The translations under genes were made by a program, and so were the position numbers. Positions 43,501 through 52,049 of a stretch of 64,000 nt of DNA are shown in pieces. This DNA is from Rhodonellum sp041748555 (GTDB lineage Bacteria > Bacteroidota > Bacteroidia > Cytophagales > Cyclobacteriaceae). Under the pieces are notes generated by a model. The model was not told where the DNA came from, ran no database searches, and saw only the letters and a list, made by a program, of their open reading frames with translations. Numbering within the stretch: position 1 is the first letter of the stretch; each line of letters starts with the position of its first letter. The stretch spans positions 1 to 64,000 of the forward strand of contig JBGTDA010000209.1 of assembly GCA_041748555.1 (NCBI GenBank), read 5' to 3'.

Positions 43501-44677
43501 CTATTCTTCTACTTGCCTTTACCTTAGGAAAAATAAATACTCCATCAAAATTTTTCCCCCAATTTGCTTGTATTAGCTCAAATCCCAATATTCCACTGAA
43601 ATAAACAGAATCTATTTTCCTTAAGTCCACCAATGTTATGGCTTTATTTTCTTCTAAAAATGTCATTTCAAGATTAGGAATGGAATCTAAACAAAAATCG
43701 ATTTCCCTATTATCAATAAAGTCATAAAAACTGCCTTGATATGCCGAAAATGCCAGATTCAGCATTTTATCTCCAAAGTGGGATTTTGCCAATTTCCCTA
43801 AAGTAACCATATCGGCATACGTTTGACCAATTTCTTTCAAATCTTCCGGATCAATGATATAAGATGGGTTTTCAAGAGCATGTGCACTTGCCAACCAAAC
43901 TATTACTTTTTTATTCGATTTAGTATGGCGTATCAATGATTCAAACATCAAACTGTCACGATAATTGAATTTAGGCCAAAATTGATCTTTAAGGTTAGGA
44001 AGACTTTCGAAAGCAGCAAAATGGATCAAATTGTCTAACCCTTCCTGCAAACGGACTGAAATGGTTGAATGATTCAATTTGGATTTCATAGTATCCAAAA
44101 TGGCAAGATCATAGGTATTCAAATAGTATTTTCTTGGTAAGAGCTCAGTTGTTGCAATGGAATCCATTAAAGACTGAATAAGCTGTTCTTCCTCTTTTGT
44201 AAGGTCAACTTCCAATTTCAACTCGTTCAAAAAATGGTTTTTCATTAATCTGTGAGGATAATGGTCCATTCCCAAGAACTCCACGTTCTCGTTATTCATT
44301 AAAAACTCCCATAATTCTTGCAGTTCTATACTATTACCCCATATGGAAAAAGTGCTTTGTCTAAAATCATTCAAACTTATCTTATCTATCCGTCTCAATT
44401 CATTGATGAGGTAAGCATCATAACCATTACTCTCAAAAATGATCGCATCAAAACCATGTTTTTCAACCAGATATTTGATCATTTTAATTCTTGCAGAAAA
44501 AATGCTTCCATCTCCATGGGTAGGTTCTCCCAGAAATACAATTTCTTTATCCTTTATCCATTTGTCAATAATTGATAGGTCTTCAAAATCCCCATCAATT
44601 ATCATATGGTTTTCTCCTTTTGTAGAGCACGCCAAAACTGATATAAATAGCAAGATCGAAAATAAAACAATTCTCAT
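43496..44677 (-). CDS. Erythromycin esterase-like lipoprotein
   Basis: Starting at ATG 44677 (MRIVLFSILLFISVLACS) the product is 393 residues with a lipobox Cys. IVFLGEPTHGDGSIFSARIK is the EreA/EreB-type GExxHG catalytic region, FDAIIFESNGYDAYLINELR the second block, and WLASAHALENP the third. Family members include macrolide esterases but most have unknown substrates. Envelope location argues against a classic cytoplasmic resistance enzyme. Confidence 0.8.
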   Translation of the reverse strand: MRIVLFSILLFISVLACSTKGENHMIIDGDFEDLSIIDKWIKDKEIVFLGEPTHGDGSIFSARIKMIKYLVEKHGFDAIIFESNGYDAYLINELRRIDKISLNDFRQSTFSIWGNSIELQELWEFLMNNENVEFLGMDHYPHRLMKNHFLNELKLEVDLTKEEEQLIQSLMDSIATTELLPRKYYLNTYDLAILDTMKSKLNHSTISVRLQEGLDNLIHFAAFESLPNLKDQFWPKFNYRDSLMFESLIRHTKSNKKVIVWLASAHALENPSYIIDPEDLKEIGQTYADMVTLGKLAKSHFGDKMLNLAFSAYQGSFYDFIDNREIDFCLDSIPNLEMTFLEENKAITLVDLRKIDSVYFSGILGFELIQANWGKNFDGVFIFPKVKASRRIE

Positions 44678-44771
44678 TTTACCTATTAAATTTTCATTCC
44701 ATGAAAGCTTCAAAAATACAATGAAAGGGAGTTTTTATAAAAAAACAACTAGAATTACACCAGAGGGGGCT

Positions 44772-44944
44772 ATTTTTAAAAGACGAAGAGGAAGATATTT
44801 ACTCACTTAAAGATGGAAAGGCAGTCTAAATTAAAATTCAATATTGTTTTAGTCAGCTTTCCTTTTGAAGATTTCAAAACCCAAAAGGTAAGACCCGCTC
44901 TCTGCCTAACAGGGGGGCAGGATGGTCCAAGTCCGAAGACTTGA
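44772..44944 (+). pseudogene. Truncated duplicate of the PemK/MazF-type toxin-antitoxin pair
   Basis: 44772-44913 repeats 45526-45667 with only a few mismatches. It covers the last 13 or so antitoxin codons and the first ~35 toxin codons (MERQSKLKFNIVLVSFPF, then EDFKTQKVRPALCLT). Similarity ends at CTAACAG, and the toxin frame closes at TGA 44942-44944 after 43 codons. This is a partial direct repeat of the intact pair 750 bp downstream. Confidence 0.75.
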
Positions 44945-45359
44945 ACCAGTGGATATTTTTGATTTGTGTTTATCAGACCAAAAAACCATGCTAATTGCAT
45001 TTTTAGTATACATTTTATGTATATCCGCAATGTTACCGGTAAGTGCCAAAATCAGCAGATCCTAGGCCAAAATCTAGATTGGTGGCTTCTTCCCTGCCTA
45101 CCGGCAGGCAGGCGACTTCCGTCTCGGTCTTCCAGCCCATTTCCTGGGAAAACAAATGCTACCGGCAGAATAGCGGATATACATCTTCATATTATCCAAA
45201 ATTTGGTAGAACAAATAAAGATATTCAAAATTTTGCATCTCCCATCGAACAAAATATAAGGCACTCAGACAGATTTGTTTGAGTGCTTTTTTATTTTTGT
45301 TATTGTCCGAACAAAGTTCAAAAAAATCGTTACTTTGATTGAAGCTAAATAAAACCAAA
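44945..45359. repeat. Gene-free stretch with dispersed palindromic repeats
   Basis: ATGTATATCCGC...ACCGGT at 45017-45040 is an inverted relative of ACCGGCAGAATAGCGGATAT plus ACAT at 45161-45184. The same motif recurs near 46304 and 61584. CCTGCCTACCGGCAGGCAGG at 45093-45112 is an imperfect GC-rich palindrome of a type common in Bacteroidota genomes. No gene is visible. Confidence 0.5.
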
Positions 45360-45584
45360 ATGAAAGCAATAGAAATAAATTCAAAAACCAACAAAAAAGG
45401 CCATTTGAAATTAGATTTGGATTTGAAAGAAGCTGATAAAAATGTTAAAGTGTTAATTCTCTTGGAAGAAAAAATTAACGATGAAAATGAATGGTTGAAA
45501 ATTGTCTCTAATAATCCGGCTTTTGATTTTTTAAAAGACGAACAGGAAGATATTTATTCATTTAAAGATGGAAAGGCAGTCTAA
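45360..45584 (+). CDS. Antitoxin-like small protein of a type II pair
   Basis: The 74-residue protein from ATG 45360 (MKAIEINSKTNKKGHLKLDL) has a short N-terminal strand region and an acidic C-terminus (LKDEQEDIYSFKDGK). It overlaps the toxin gene by 17 bp, the usual layout of an antitoxin-toxin pair. The family is not recognised by motif; the call rests on size, charge and context. Confidence 0.65.
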   Translation: MKAIEINSKTNKKGHLKLDLDLKEADKNVKVLILLEEKINDENEWLKIVSNNPAFDFLKDEQEDIYSFKDGKAV

Positions 45585-45924
45585 ATTAAAATTCAATATA
45601 GTTTTAGTCAGCTTTCCTTTTGAAGATTTCAAAACCCAAAAGGTAAGACCCGCTCTCTGCTTAACAGAACCAATAGGAGATCATGAACATGTTGTTTTGG
45701 CATTTATTTCAAGCAAAATTCCCGATTTTTTTGATCGATCAGACTTATTAATTGAAATCAATTCCGAATTAGGAAAAACCACTGGCTTAATTACTGATTC
45801 CGTAATTCGATTTCACAAAATCATATCCATCCCTAAAACCTTAATAAAAAGAAAGTTAGGTTTTATCCACGAAAGCCATATCAATATTATCAATCAAAAG
45901 ATTAAACAATTATTTGATCTTTAG
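45568..45924 (+). CDS. PemK/MazF-type endoribonuclease toxin
   Basis: The 118-residue protein shows FNIVLVSFPFEDFKTQKVRP and ALCLTEP at the start, the MazF/PemK pattern 'GDIVLVxFPFxDxxxxKxRPAxVL'. VLAFISSKIP and DSVIRFHKIISIPKTLI, then KRKLGF, follow as the later beta strands and RNA-binding groove. It would cleave mRNA when freed from the upstream antitoxin. A truncated copy of its 5' part lies upstream. Confidence 0.8.
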   Translation: MERQSKLKFNIVLVSFPFEDFKTQKVRPALCLTEPIGDHEHVVLAFISSKIPDFFDRSDLLIEINSELGKTTGLITDSVIRFHKIISIPKTLIKRKLGFIHESHINIINQKIKQLFDL

Positions 45925-45950
45925 GAGCTATTTATTTTCCAAAAGAACAC

Positions 45951-46245
45951 TTATTCCTTATCATATTCCGATAATTCATTTGACAAAATCATCTGAATGA
46001 CAAAATCATTAAACGTTTCATCGAGTAACAAAAATGAGTTTATTAATACATTCAGCTCATCGTCAGTATTATATGTGGTCAGGATTTGAAGTGCATAATC
46101 AGGGCTGTAAAACTCAGTAAGGTATATGAAAAATTTTCAATAAATAGCTGAGAAATCTAGAAAAAGTCCGATAGCTGCTTGTTGAAATCAAGCATTTTCT
46201 TTACTTCTTCTGAATTTATAGGATTTTTAGAGTGATTAAAATGTC
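45951..46245 (-). pseudogene. Possible gene remnants, unrecognised
   Basis: On the minus strand a start-less frame of about 60 residues (YLTEFYSPDYALQILTTYNT to LSNELSEYDKE) ends at 45951. Just upstream another start-less frame, HFNHSKNPINSEEVKKMLDF, ends QLSDFF at about 46155. Both look like ends of longer proteins. The second recalls the C-terminus of nucleotidyltransferase-type toxins, but I cannot support that. No intact gene occupies 45925-46431. Confidence 0.35.
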
Positions 46246-46394
46246 TGATTTCACCTGCCTTTGCCGGCAGGCTTCTAATCATTTACCCGGATAAACAGTC
46301 GAAACCGGTACAAAAGCGGATATGCATATTGAATATCAACCCTTATAAAATTTCTCCATGCAGGAACTTATTAACCCCTATTCTACTTTAGAAG

Positions 46395-46402
46395 TATATT
46401 TG
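46395..46402 (+). promoter_or_regulatory. Putative -7 promoter element for trxA
   Basis: TATATTTG matches the Bacteroidota sigma-ABfr -7 consensus TAnnTTTG and lies 30 bp before the trxA ATG. No convincing -33 TTTG was found at the expected distance. Confidence 0.35.
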
Positions 46403-46431
46403 AAAATAAAGACATTAAAAATTTTAATAAA

Positions 46432-46752
46432 ATGGCAAAAGCAATAGAAATAACTGATGCGAACTTTGAAGAAATCATGAAATCCGAACAGCCTATATTG
46501 GTGGATTTTTGGGCCGAATGGTGCGGACCCTGTAAAATGATCGGTCCGTTGGTGGAAGAACTGGCGGGTGATTACGAAGGAAAAGCTGTTGTAGGCAAAG
46601 TGGATGTAGATGCCAATCCGGCTGTAGCCCAAAAATTCGGAATAAGAAGTATTCCAACATTATTGTTTTTTAAGGGGGGTGAGATTGTAGACAGACAGGT
46701 AGGCGCTGTACCCAAAGCGGTACTGTCTCAAAAATTGGATAAACAGTTTTAA
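46432..46752 (+). CDS. trxA: Thioredoxin
   Basis: The 106-residue cytoplasmic thioredoxin has the active site FWAEWCGPCKM (Cys31/Cys34), the buried Asp in VDFWAEW, VDVDANP, and RSIPTLLFF with cis-Pro. The length is normal. It stands alone and is followed by an intrinsic terminator at 46775-46809. Confidence 0.96.
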   Translation: MAKAIEITDANFEEIMKSEQPILVDFWAEWCGPCKMIGPLVEELAGDYEGKAVVGKVDVDANPAVAQKFGIRSIPTLLFFKGGEIVDRQVGAVPKAVLSQKLDKQF

Positions 46753-46774
46753 TCAAACCGCTATACATAATGAT

Positions 46775-46809
46775 AAGCCACAAAGTAGTATATGCTTTGT
46801 GGCTTTTTT
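46775..46809 (+). terminator. Intrinsic terminator of trxA
   Basis: AAGCCACAAAG (46775-46785) and CTTTGTGGCTT (46795-46805) form a perfect 11-bp stem with a 9-bp loop, followed by T residues. Confidence 0.85.
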
Positions 46810-46866
46810 ATATCTTCACTAAATTGAAACAAAACCTCCACGAGCTGTTTCCAATACAAAAAAATC

Positions 46867-47934
46867 ATGGATGAAAAACTGATCACACTGGAAGAATTTC
46901 TGGAATTCAGGGAAAATCAACCCCTTTTGGATGCGCGGAGTGAAGGTGAATTTGAGAAAAGCCATATCCCCAATGCCATCAATCTTCCGGTTTTAAATGA
47001 TCAGGAACGTGAAATCGTAGGTACCGTTTATAAGAAGGAAGGAAGTGAAGAAGCGATACTAAAGGGTTTCGAGCTGGTGGGCCCGAGATTCCACGAAATT
47101 CAAAAAAAAGCCATAGCCTTATTTCCCGAAAGAAAAATCCTCCTTTATTGCTGGAGGGGTGGTATGAGAAGCCGGATCATGTCCTGGCTTTTGAGGATGG
47201 TTGGGTTTGAGGTGTTAAGGTTGAAAGGCGGATATAAAACCTATAGGAATTTTACTCTTGAAACGGTGAGAAGACCTTTTCAATATTTGGTGCTAGGGGG
47301 AAGAACCGGCAGTGGAAAAACGGTACTTTTGCAGTCGTTGGCGGAAAAAGGTGAACAAATGCTGGATCTTGAAGATTTAGCCAATCACCGAGGTTCTTCT
47401 TTTGGGGGCATCGATAAACCCAAACAGCCAGGGGTTGAGCAATTTGAAAATCTGCTTGCAGAAAAACTTCTTTTATGTAATTCTACAAAACCCATTTGGG
47501 TGGAAGATGAAAGCAGGAGAATTGGTTCAGTCATTTTGCCGGATGGATTTTATCATCATCTTAGCGAATCACCCCGGATCGTAATCAAACGGACCCTTAC
47601 AGAAAGAATAAAACTTATTAAAGAGGAATATGCTTCTTTGCCAAAGGAGGACCTAAAAAAAGCTGTTTCGAGGTTGACCGGAAAATTAGGTGGTTTGAGG
47701 ACTTCCCAAGCTTTAGCCGATATTGATTCGGAAAGACATGAGTCCTGGATCGAAAATATGCTGGTCTATTATGATAAAGCTTATGATTTTGATCTGAAAA
47801 AACACAATGACTCCGGAATGCATCAACTTTCTCTGGAAGGTGAAAAATTGGATTTAGCCTGTGAAAAATTAGTTGCATTAAAAAATTCGATTATCGATGG
47901 AAAATCAGGAAATAAAACTGACACAATGGAGTGA
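46867..47934 (+). CDS. mnmH: tRNA 2-selenouridine synthase MnmH (SelU)
   Basis: The 355-residue enzyme replaces sulfur by selenium at the wobble uridine of certain tRNAs. It has an N-terminal rhodanese domain with LLYCWRGGMRSR (catalytic Cys95) and a C-terminal P-loop domain with GGRTGSGKT (144-152). The end overlaps selD by 38 bp, so the selenophosphate donor enzyme is coupled to its user. Confidence 0.93.
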   Translation: MDEKLITLEEFLEFRENQPLLDARSEGEFEKSHIPNAINLPVLNDQEREIVGTVYKKEGSEEAILKGFELVGPRFHEIQKKAIALFPERKILLYCWRGGMRSRIMSWLLRMVGFEVLRLKGGYKTYRNFTLETVRRPFQYLVLGGRTGSGKTVLLQSLAEKGEQMLDLEDLANHRGSSFGGIDKPKQPGVEQFENLLAEKLLLCNSTKPIWVEDESRRIGSVILPDGFYHHLSESPRIVIKRTLTERIKLIKEEYASLPKEDLKKAVSRLTGKLGGLRTSQALADIDSERHESWIENMLVYYDKAYDFDLKKHNDSGMHQLSLEGEKLDLACEKLVALKNSIIDGKSGNKTDTME

Positions 47935-48937
47935 AGGTTCGGGTTGCGGTTGTAAAATTGCCCCGGCTGTTCTGGAAAAAATCCTAACGGGCAGTCATAC
48001 CTTCCAGAAGCCTGACAGGAATCTTCTGATCGGAAATGATAAAAAGGATGATGCTGCTATATATCAGATTGCTCCGGATTTGGCAATGATCAATACTGTG
48101 GATTTTTTTACACCGATTGTCGATGACCCTTTTGATTTTGGCAGAATTGCTGCCGCCAATGCTTTGTCGGATATCTATGCGATGGGGGGAAAACCGCTTT
48201 TTGCCAATGCCATTTTAAGCTGGCCCGTGGAGAAGTTATCACCTGATCTTGCGGCCAAGGTAATGGAAGGCGCCAAAAGCATCTGCAATGAAGCGGGAGT
48301 CATCATTGCAGGTGGTCATAGTATTGCTGCCAAAGATCCTATTTTCGGTCTTTCTGTCAATGGAGTCATTCATCCGGATCAACTTAAGACTAACAGCGGT
48401 GCCCGGGCCGGTGACTTGATCTACCTGACAAAACCCATTGGAATCGGAATATTGGCCACGGCTTTAAAAAGAGATAAGCTCAATCCAGGAGATTATGCCA
48501 AACTACTTCAATACAGCTGCCACCTCAATCAGATCGGCGAAAAAATAGGCAATCAGACAGCTGTCCACGCTATGACAGATGTCACAGGTTTTGGTTTGGC
48601 AGGTCACTTGATAGAAATGTGTGAAGGTTCAAGTTTATCTGCAGAGCTTATCAATCAGGATATTCCATTGATTGAAGGTGTGCAGACTTATATCGATCAG
48701 TTTATTTTCCCTGATAATACCTATCGCAACTGGAATGCCTACAGCGCCAAAACCCAAGGAGTAAAGGGTATGGAACTGGTTAAGCTTTGTGATCCGCAAA
48801 CGAGTGGCGGTCTTTTGCTGGCAGTGGCGGCAAATGAAAAAGCGGAATTTGAAAGTTGGATGGAGGGAAGCGGAGAAAAGGCGTATTTAATCGGAGAATT
48901 TTTGGAGAAGCAAAAAATGGCGATTATTCTTATTTAA
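47897..48937 (+). CDS. selD: Selenide, water dikinase SelD
   Basis: The 346-residue enzyme makes selenophosphate from selenide and ATP. SGCGCKIAP has the active residues Cys17 and Lys20. GNDKKDDAAIYQ, DFFTPIVDDPFDFGRIAAAN, GGHSI and DVTGFGLAGH are the ATP/metal motifs of the AIRS-like fold. The active site has Cys rather than selenocysteine. It is paired only with mnmH here. Confidence 0.94.
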   Translation: MENQEIKLTQWSEGSGCGCKIAPAVLEKILTGSHTFQKPDRNLLIGNDKKDDAAIYQIAPDLAMINTVDFFTPIVDDPFDFGRIAAANALSDIYAMGGKPLFANAILSWPVEKLSPDLAAKVMEGAKSICNEAGVIIAGGHSIAAKDPIFGLSVNGVIHPDQLKTNSGARAGDLIYLTKPIGIGILATALKRDKLNPGDYAKLLQYSCHLNQIGEKIGNQTAVHAMTDVTGFGLAGHLIEMCEGSSLSAELINQDIPLIEGVQTYIDQFIFPDNTYRNWNAYSAKTQGVKGMELVKLCDPQTSGGLLLAVAANEKAEFESWMEGSGEKAYLIGEFLEKQKMAIILI

Positions 48938-48977
48938 TCCCTCAAACTTTAACAACTTCATAATTCGATCTTAAAAA

Positions 48978-49577
48978 TTACTCTTTAAGAATTTCGTCAG
49001 TATTTTCTTTCCCCAAAACATCGTTGGAAAGCTGGGAAACCCCTCCTGAAACAATAAACTTCATTACATCCGAACTTTTGACATTGTTCAGAATCCGCAC
49101 ATTGATTCTGGGAACCAGATAAAGGTTACCACTGAAATTGTAACTGTGGGGGAAATAAATAGCCACCAGATCCTCTTCCTCAAGGATACCCAAATCATCC
49201 AGAGTTACGAATCCCAATCTTGACATGCCTTCTGAAAGTTTGACAATGACGGGAATGTTGAATTTTTTCTTATCTCCGACAAAAGCAGACATCAGGTCTT
49301 TAATACTGGTATAAAGGATATTAATCAATGGAATTTTGATGACCCATTTTTCAAACTCATCAAAAAGGGGTTGGGTGACAAATAGGCCAGCCAAATATCC
49401 AACAAACATGATAAACCCGATCATGATCAAGATACCCAATCCTGGGATCGGGATCGGAATTATCCCATCCAGAAAATTTATGATCAGGATGACGACGTAT
49501 ATAGTCAGGGCTATCGGGACCACAAAAAGTAGGCCCCTGAAGAAATATTTGATAAATCGTCTAAAGGTAAAAGACAT
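48978..49577 (-). CDS. DUF502 family membrane protein
   Basis: The 199-residue protein has two N-terminal membrane helices (FFRGLLFVVPIALTIYVVIL and a second around 47-70). A soluble C-terminal domain with DLVAIYFPHSYNFSGNLYLV follows. The GLLFVVPIALT and IPLINILYTSIKDL motifs are typical of DUF502. Its biochemical function is unknown. It converges with selD. Confidence 0.88.
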   Translation of the reverse strand: MSFTFRRFIKYFFRGLLFVVPIALTIYVVILIINFLDGIIPIPIPGLGILIMIGFIMFVGYLAGLFVTQPLFDEFEKWVIKIPLINILYTSIKDLMSAFVGDKKKFNIPVIVKLSEGMSRLGFVTLDDLGILEEEDLVAIYFPHSYNFSGNLYLVPRINVRILNNVKSSDVMKFIVSGGVSQLSNDVLGKENTDEILKE

Positions 49578-49850
49578 GGCTGAAAAGGTTAGATTTTGAT
49601 AATCAATAAAAATACAAAAGGTAGGGCATTTAAATTAAAAAAAGATGTTTGAAAATCTGCACTCTAACATTATGGTTAAAAAAATGTCCATCCAATATCC
49701 TGCTAATAACCTTCGCCTTTTTGGAAAAACAGCTGATAGACAGAAGACCGATCAGGATAAAATATCCGGGGTATGAACGCAGCAATCAAGGATTTAGCCA
49801 AGAATCTGTTGTGTTTTGGCTATTACTTGATTATAGCGGATTATCATACG
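49578..49850. other. Intergenic region
   Basis: No gene with recognisable coding features lies between the DUF502 gene start and the nqr terminator. It presumably holds the DUF502 promoter on the minus strand. An nqrF gene would be expected here in a complete nqr operon but there is no trace of one. Confidence 0.5.
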
Positions 49851-49887
49851 AAAAATGCCCCGTTTCAGAGAACCGGGGCATTTTTTT
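49851..49887 (-). terminator. Intrinsic terminator closing the nqr operon
   Basis: AAAAATGCCCCG and CGGGGCATTTTTTT form a GC-rich 12-bp stem with A and T runs on the two sides, so it can work in both directions. It lies 48 bp past the nqrE stop, showing that transcription ends after nqrE. Confidence 0.88.
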
Positions 49888-49934
49888 ACATATTTGTTTT
49901 GATGAGGCTTAGTGTTTTGCGAGCTTTTCTGATT

Positions 49935-50546
49935 TTACAAATCAATCCCCATAAAGGACATAAAGGCAATTCCCATCAATCCTGTCAGAAGCATTGTAAT
50001 ACCCAAACCTTTTAATCCGTTCGGAACATTGGAATACTTTAATTTTTCTCTGATTGCAGCAAGTGCTACTATGGCAAGAAAGAATCCGATACCTGAACCG
50101 AAACCATAAACGGTGGATTCAGCAAGGGTATAATCCCTTTGTGCCATAAACAGCGAACCACCCAAAATGGCACAGTTTACAGCGATCAAGGGCAGAAAAA
50201 TTCCTAAAGCACCATATAATGCAGGAGCGAATTTTTCCACAACCATCTCTACCAACTGTACCATTGCGGCAATAATGGCAATAAACATGATAAATCTGAG
50301 GAAGGTCAGGTCAATAGTTGCAAACTGAGCTCCCAGAAAAGATAATGCCCCTTCTTTTAATATGAATTCATTCAACAGCCAGTTGGTGGGTACCGTAACA
50401 GTCAAAACGAAGATTACCGCAGCGCCCAATCCAAGGGCTGTACTTACTTTTTTTGAAACCGCCAAGAAGGAACACATCCCCAGGAAGTAAGCAAAAACCA
50501 TGTTTTCGATGAATATCGATTTAATTGCTAAGCTAAATAAGTCCAT
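49935..50546 (-). CDS. nqrE: Na+-translocating NADH:quinone reductase subunit E
   Basis: The 203-residue six-helix membrane subunit has Cys residues in FLGMCSFLAVS (near 25) and IAVNCAILGG (near 118). They match the ligands that, with NqrD, hold the intramembrane 2Fe-2S cluster. RFIMFIAIIAAMVQLVEM is conserved. It is the last gene of this operon. Confidence 0.95.
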   Translation of the reverse strand: MDLFSLAIKSIFIENMVFAYFLGMCSFLAVSKKVSTALGLGAAVIFVLTVTVPTNWLLNEFILKEGALSFLGAQFATIDLTFLRFIMFIAIIAAMVQLVEMVVEKFAPALYGALGIFLPLIAVNCAILGGSLFMAQRDYTLAESTVYGFGSGIGFFLAIVALAAIREKLKYSNVPNGLKGLGITMLLTGLMGIAFMSFMGIDL

Positions 50547-50561
50547 TTCTATTTCTGCTTT

Positions 50562-51248
50562 TTAATGTTCAACATATCCTGTCTTGGTACGCTGTACCCA
50601 AATGATCAATCCCAGAATGATAAAAGCTCCTACAGGTGAAACCATCAGTCCGTTTCTGGCTAAGGTGAAGTCATCTCCAATAAGTCCGGAGATGGAATCG
50701 TATACGGGGATTCCGAATATGGATCCTGAGCCAAACAGCTCTCGGAAGAAAGCAACAGCCAAAATGATCCAGGAATATCCCAAAGCACTTCCAAAACCAT
50801 CCAAAATTGAGTCATAAGGTTTGTTGCCCAGGGCAAATGCTTCCAGACGTCCCATCACGATGCAGTTGGTAATGATCAATCCTACGAATACGGAAAGCTC
50901 TTTGTACATGTCATAAGCAAAGGCTTTCAGAACCTCATTTACTAATGTTACCAATGTGGCCACTACAGCCAGCTGAACAATAATCCTCACTCGGGAAGGA
51001 ATGGTATTCCTTAAAAGAGATATGGTAAGATTTGACATCACGATCACAAATATTACCGAGATCGCCATCACCAAGGTTGGTTGCAGCTGTGTTGTTACCG
51101 CTAGCGCTGAGCAGATACCAAGAACCTGAATGGTAATGGGATTATTATCTATAAGAGGGTCAGTAACTAATTTTTTCCTTCTTTTGGATAAAAACTGTTC
51201 TGCAGGTTTTTTCGATTCTATTGATTCTGTTGTTGTGTCAGTACTCAT
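50562..51248 (-). CDS. nqrD: Na+-translocating NADH:quinone reductase subunit D
   Basis: The 228-residue membrane subunit is homologous to NqrE in inverted topology. Cys ligands lie in LGICSALAVT and LIITNCIVMGR. RVRIIVQLAVVATLVTLV and DGFGSALGYSW are conserved. The charged N-terminal ~30 residues are a short extension. Confidence 0.95.
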   Translation of the reverse strand: MSTDTTTESIESKKPAEQFLSKRRKKLVTDPLIDNNPITIQVLGICSALAVTTQLQPTLVMAISVIFVIVMSNLTISLLRNTIPSRVRIIVQLAVVATLVTLVNEVLKAFAYDMYKELSVFVGLIITNCIVMGRLEAFALGNKPYDSILDGFGSALGYSWIILAVAFFRELFGSGSIFGIPVYDSISGLIGDDFTLARNGLMVSPVGAFIILGLIIWVQRTKTGYVEH

Positions 51249-51272
51249 TATAATAAGTTTGATACGTTCAAA

Positions 51273-52049
51273 TTAGTTTAATACCGCTACGCCTGTAGAA
51301 GCACCTGATTTTTGTTTTTCCAGAAAGGCCTGGTAATAATTGAGGTAATTTTGGAGCATGTTATTCACCCCAACTGCGGTGATTGTCGCTCCTGATAAAC
51401 CATCCACCATATGTTTTTCCCCGGAATAATCTCTTCCTTCACCTTTTTGCATTTTTACAGGTTGAAGGTTTTCGGAATCATCATAAATTTCTTTTCCTTT
51501 ATACCTTTCCTGCACTTCCAAAGAAGTGATTCTGGCACCCAATCCGGGAGTTTCTCCTTTATGGGAAAATGTTACTCCTTCAATAGTGCTCACATCAGTC
51601 TGAAGGGCGAGGAAGCCCCAAATCTCATCCCAAAGTCCGGCACCGTAAACCGGGAGAACATAGGATTCAACATCATCCGGGTTACCTTCCTGATGGTAGA
51701 TAAAAACAGGATAAAGTCTATCCTCCGGAGCCATCTTATAATTTTTAGCCACATCGACATTCTCAGCTACGATGGGATTTCCATCCTTGCCGGTTTCAAC
51801 CTCATTACCTTCAATATCCACAACCTTTGAAGATATCCGGCTTTCATAATAACTCAATACTTCCTCGGGATTGAAAGTAGCAAGTTCGGCAGGATCCATA
51901 ACAGCTCCCAGTATTTGCTTTTTTGTATCCAGCTCCACCGCTTTTTTCTGTATTGGCCCGAGCACTTGTGAAGTACCCGAAAGTAATAGCCCTAAGACTA
52001 CGGTAAGGATGATGGAAAATGTAATAATATATCCGTTAGACTGTTGCAC
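51273..52049 (-). CDS. nqrC: Na+-translocating NADH:quinone reductase subunit C
   Basis: The 258-residue subunit has one N-terminal membrane helix (GYIITFSIILTVVLGLLLS) and a periplasmic FMN domain. DGLSGATITAVGVNNM holds the SGAT motif whose Thr is the covalent FMN attachment site; flavinylation requires ApbE. HKGETPGLGARI is also conserved. Its start overlaps nqrB by 14 bp. Confidence 0.95.
   Translation of the reverse strand: MQQSNGYIITFSIILTVVLGLLLSGTSQVLGPIQKKAVELDTKKQILGAVMDPAELATFNPEEVLSYYESRISSKVVDIEGNEVETGKDGNPIVAENVDVAKNYKMAPEDRLYPVFIYHQEGNPDDVESYVLPVYGAGLWDEIWGFLALQTDVSTIEGVTFSHKGETPGLGARITSLEVQERYKGKEIYDDSENLQPVKMQKGEGRDYSGEKHMVDGLSGATITAVGVNNMLQNYLNYYQAFLEKQKSGASTGVAVLN

Noticed and set aside
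43496..44677. A macrolide-resistance gene
   Set aside because: The esterase-like motifs are present, but the lipoprotein signal and divergent sequence make clinical-type erythromycin resistance unlikely; kept as family-level only.
45098..45394. A 98-residue minus-strand open frame upstream of the toxin-antitoxin pair
   Set aside because: It runs across palindromic repeats and the antitoxin promoter with no recognisable domain, so it is not supported as a gene.
49649..50015. Plus-strand open frames between DUF502 and nqrE
   Set aside because: They pass through the nqr terminator hairpin and into antisense nqrE; no coding features.
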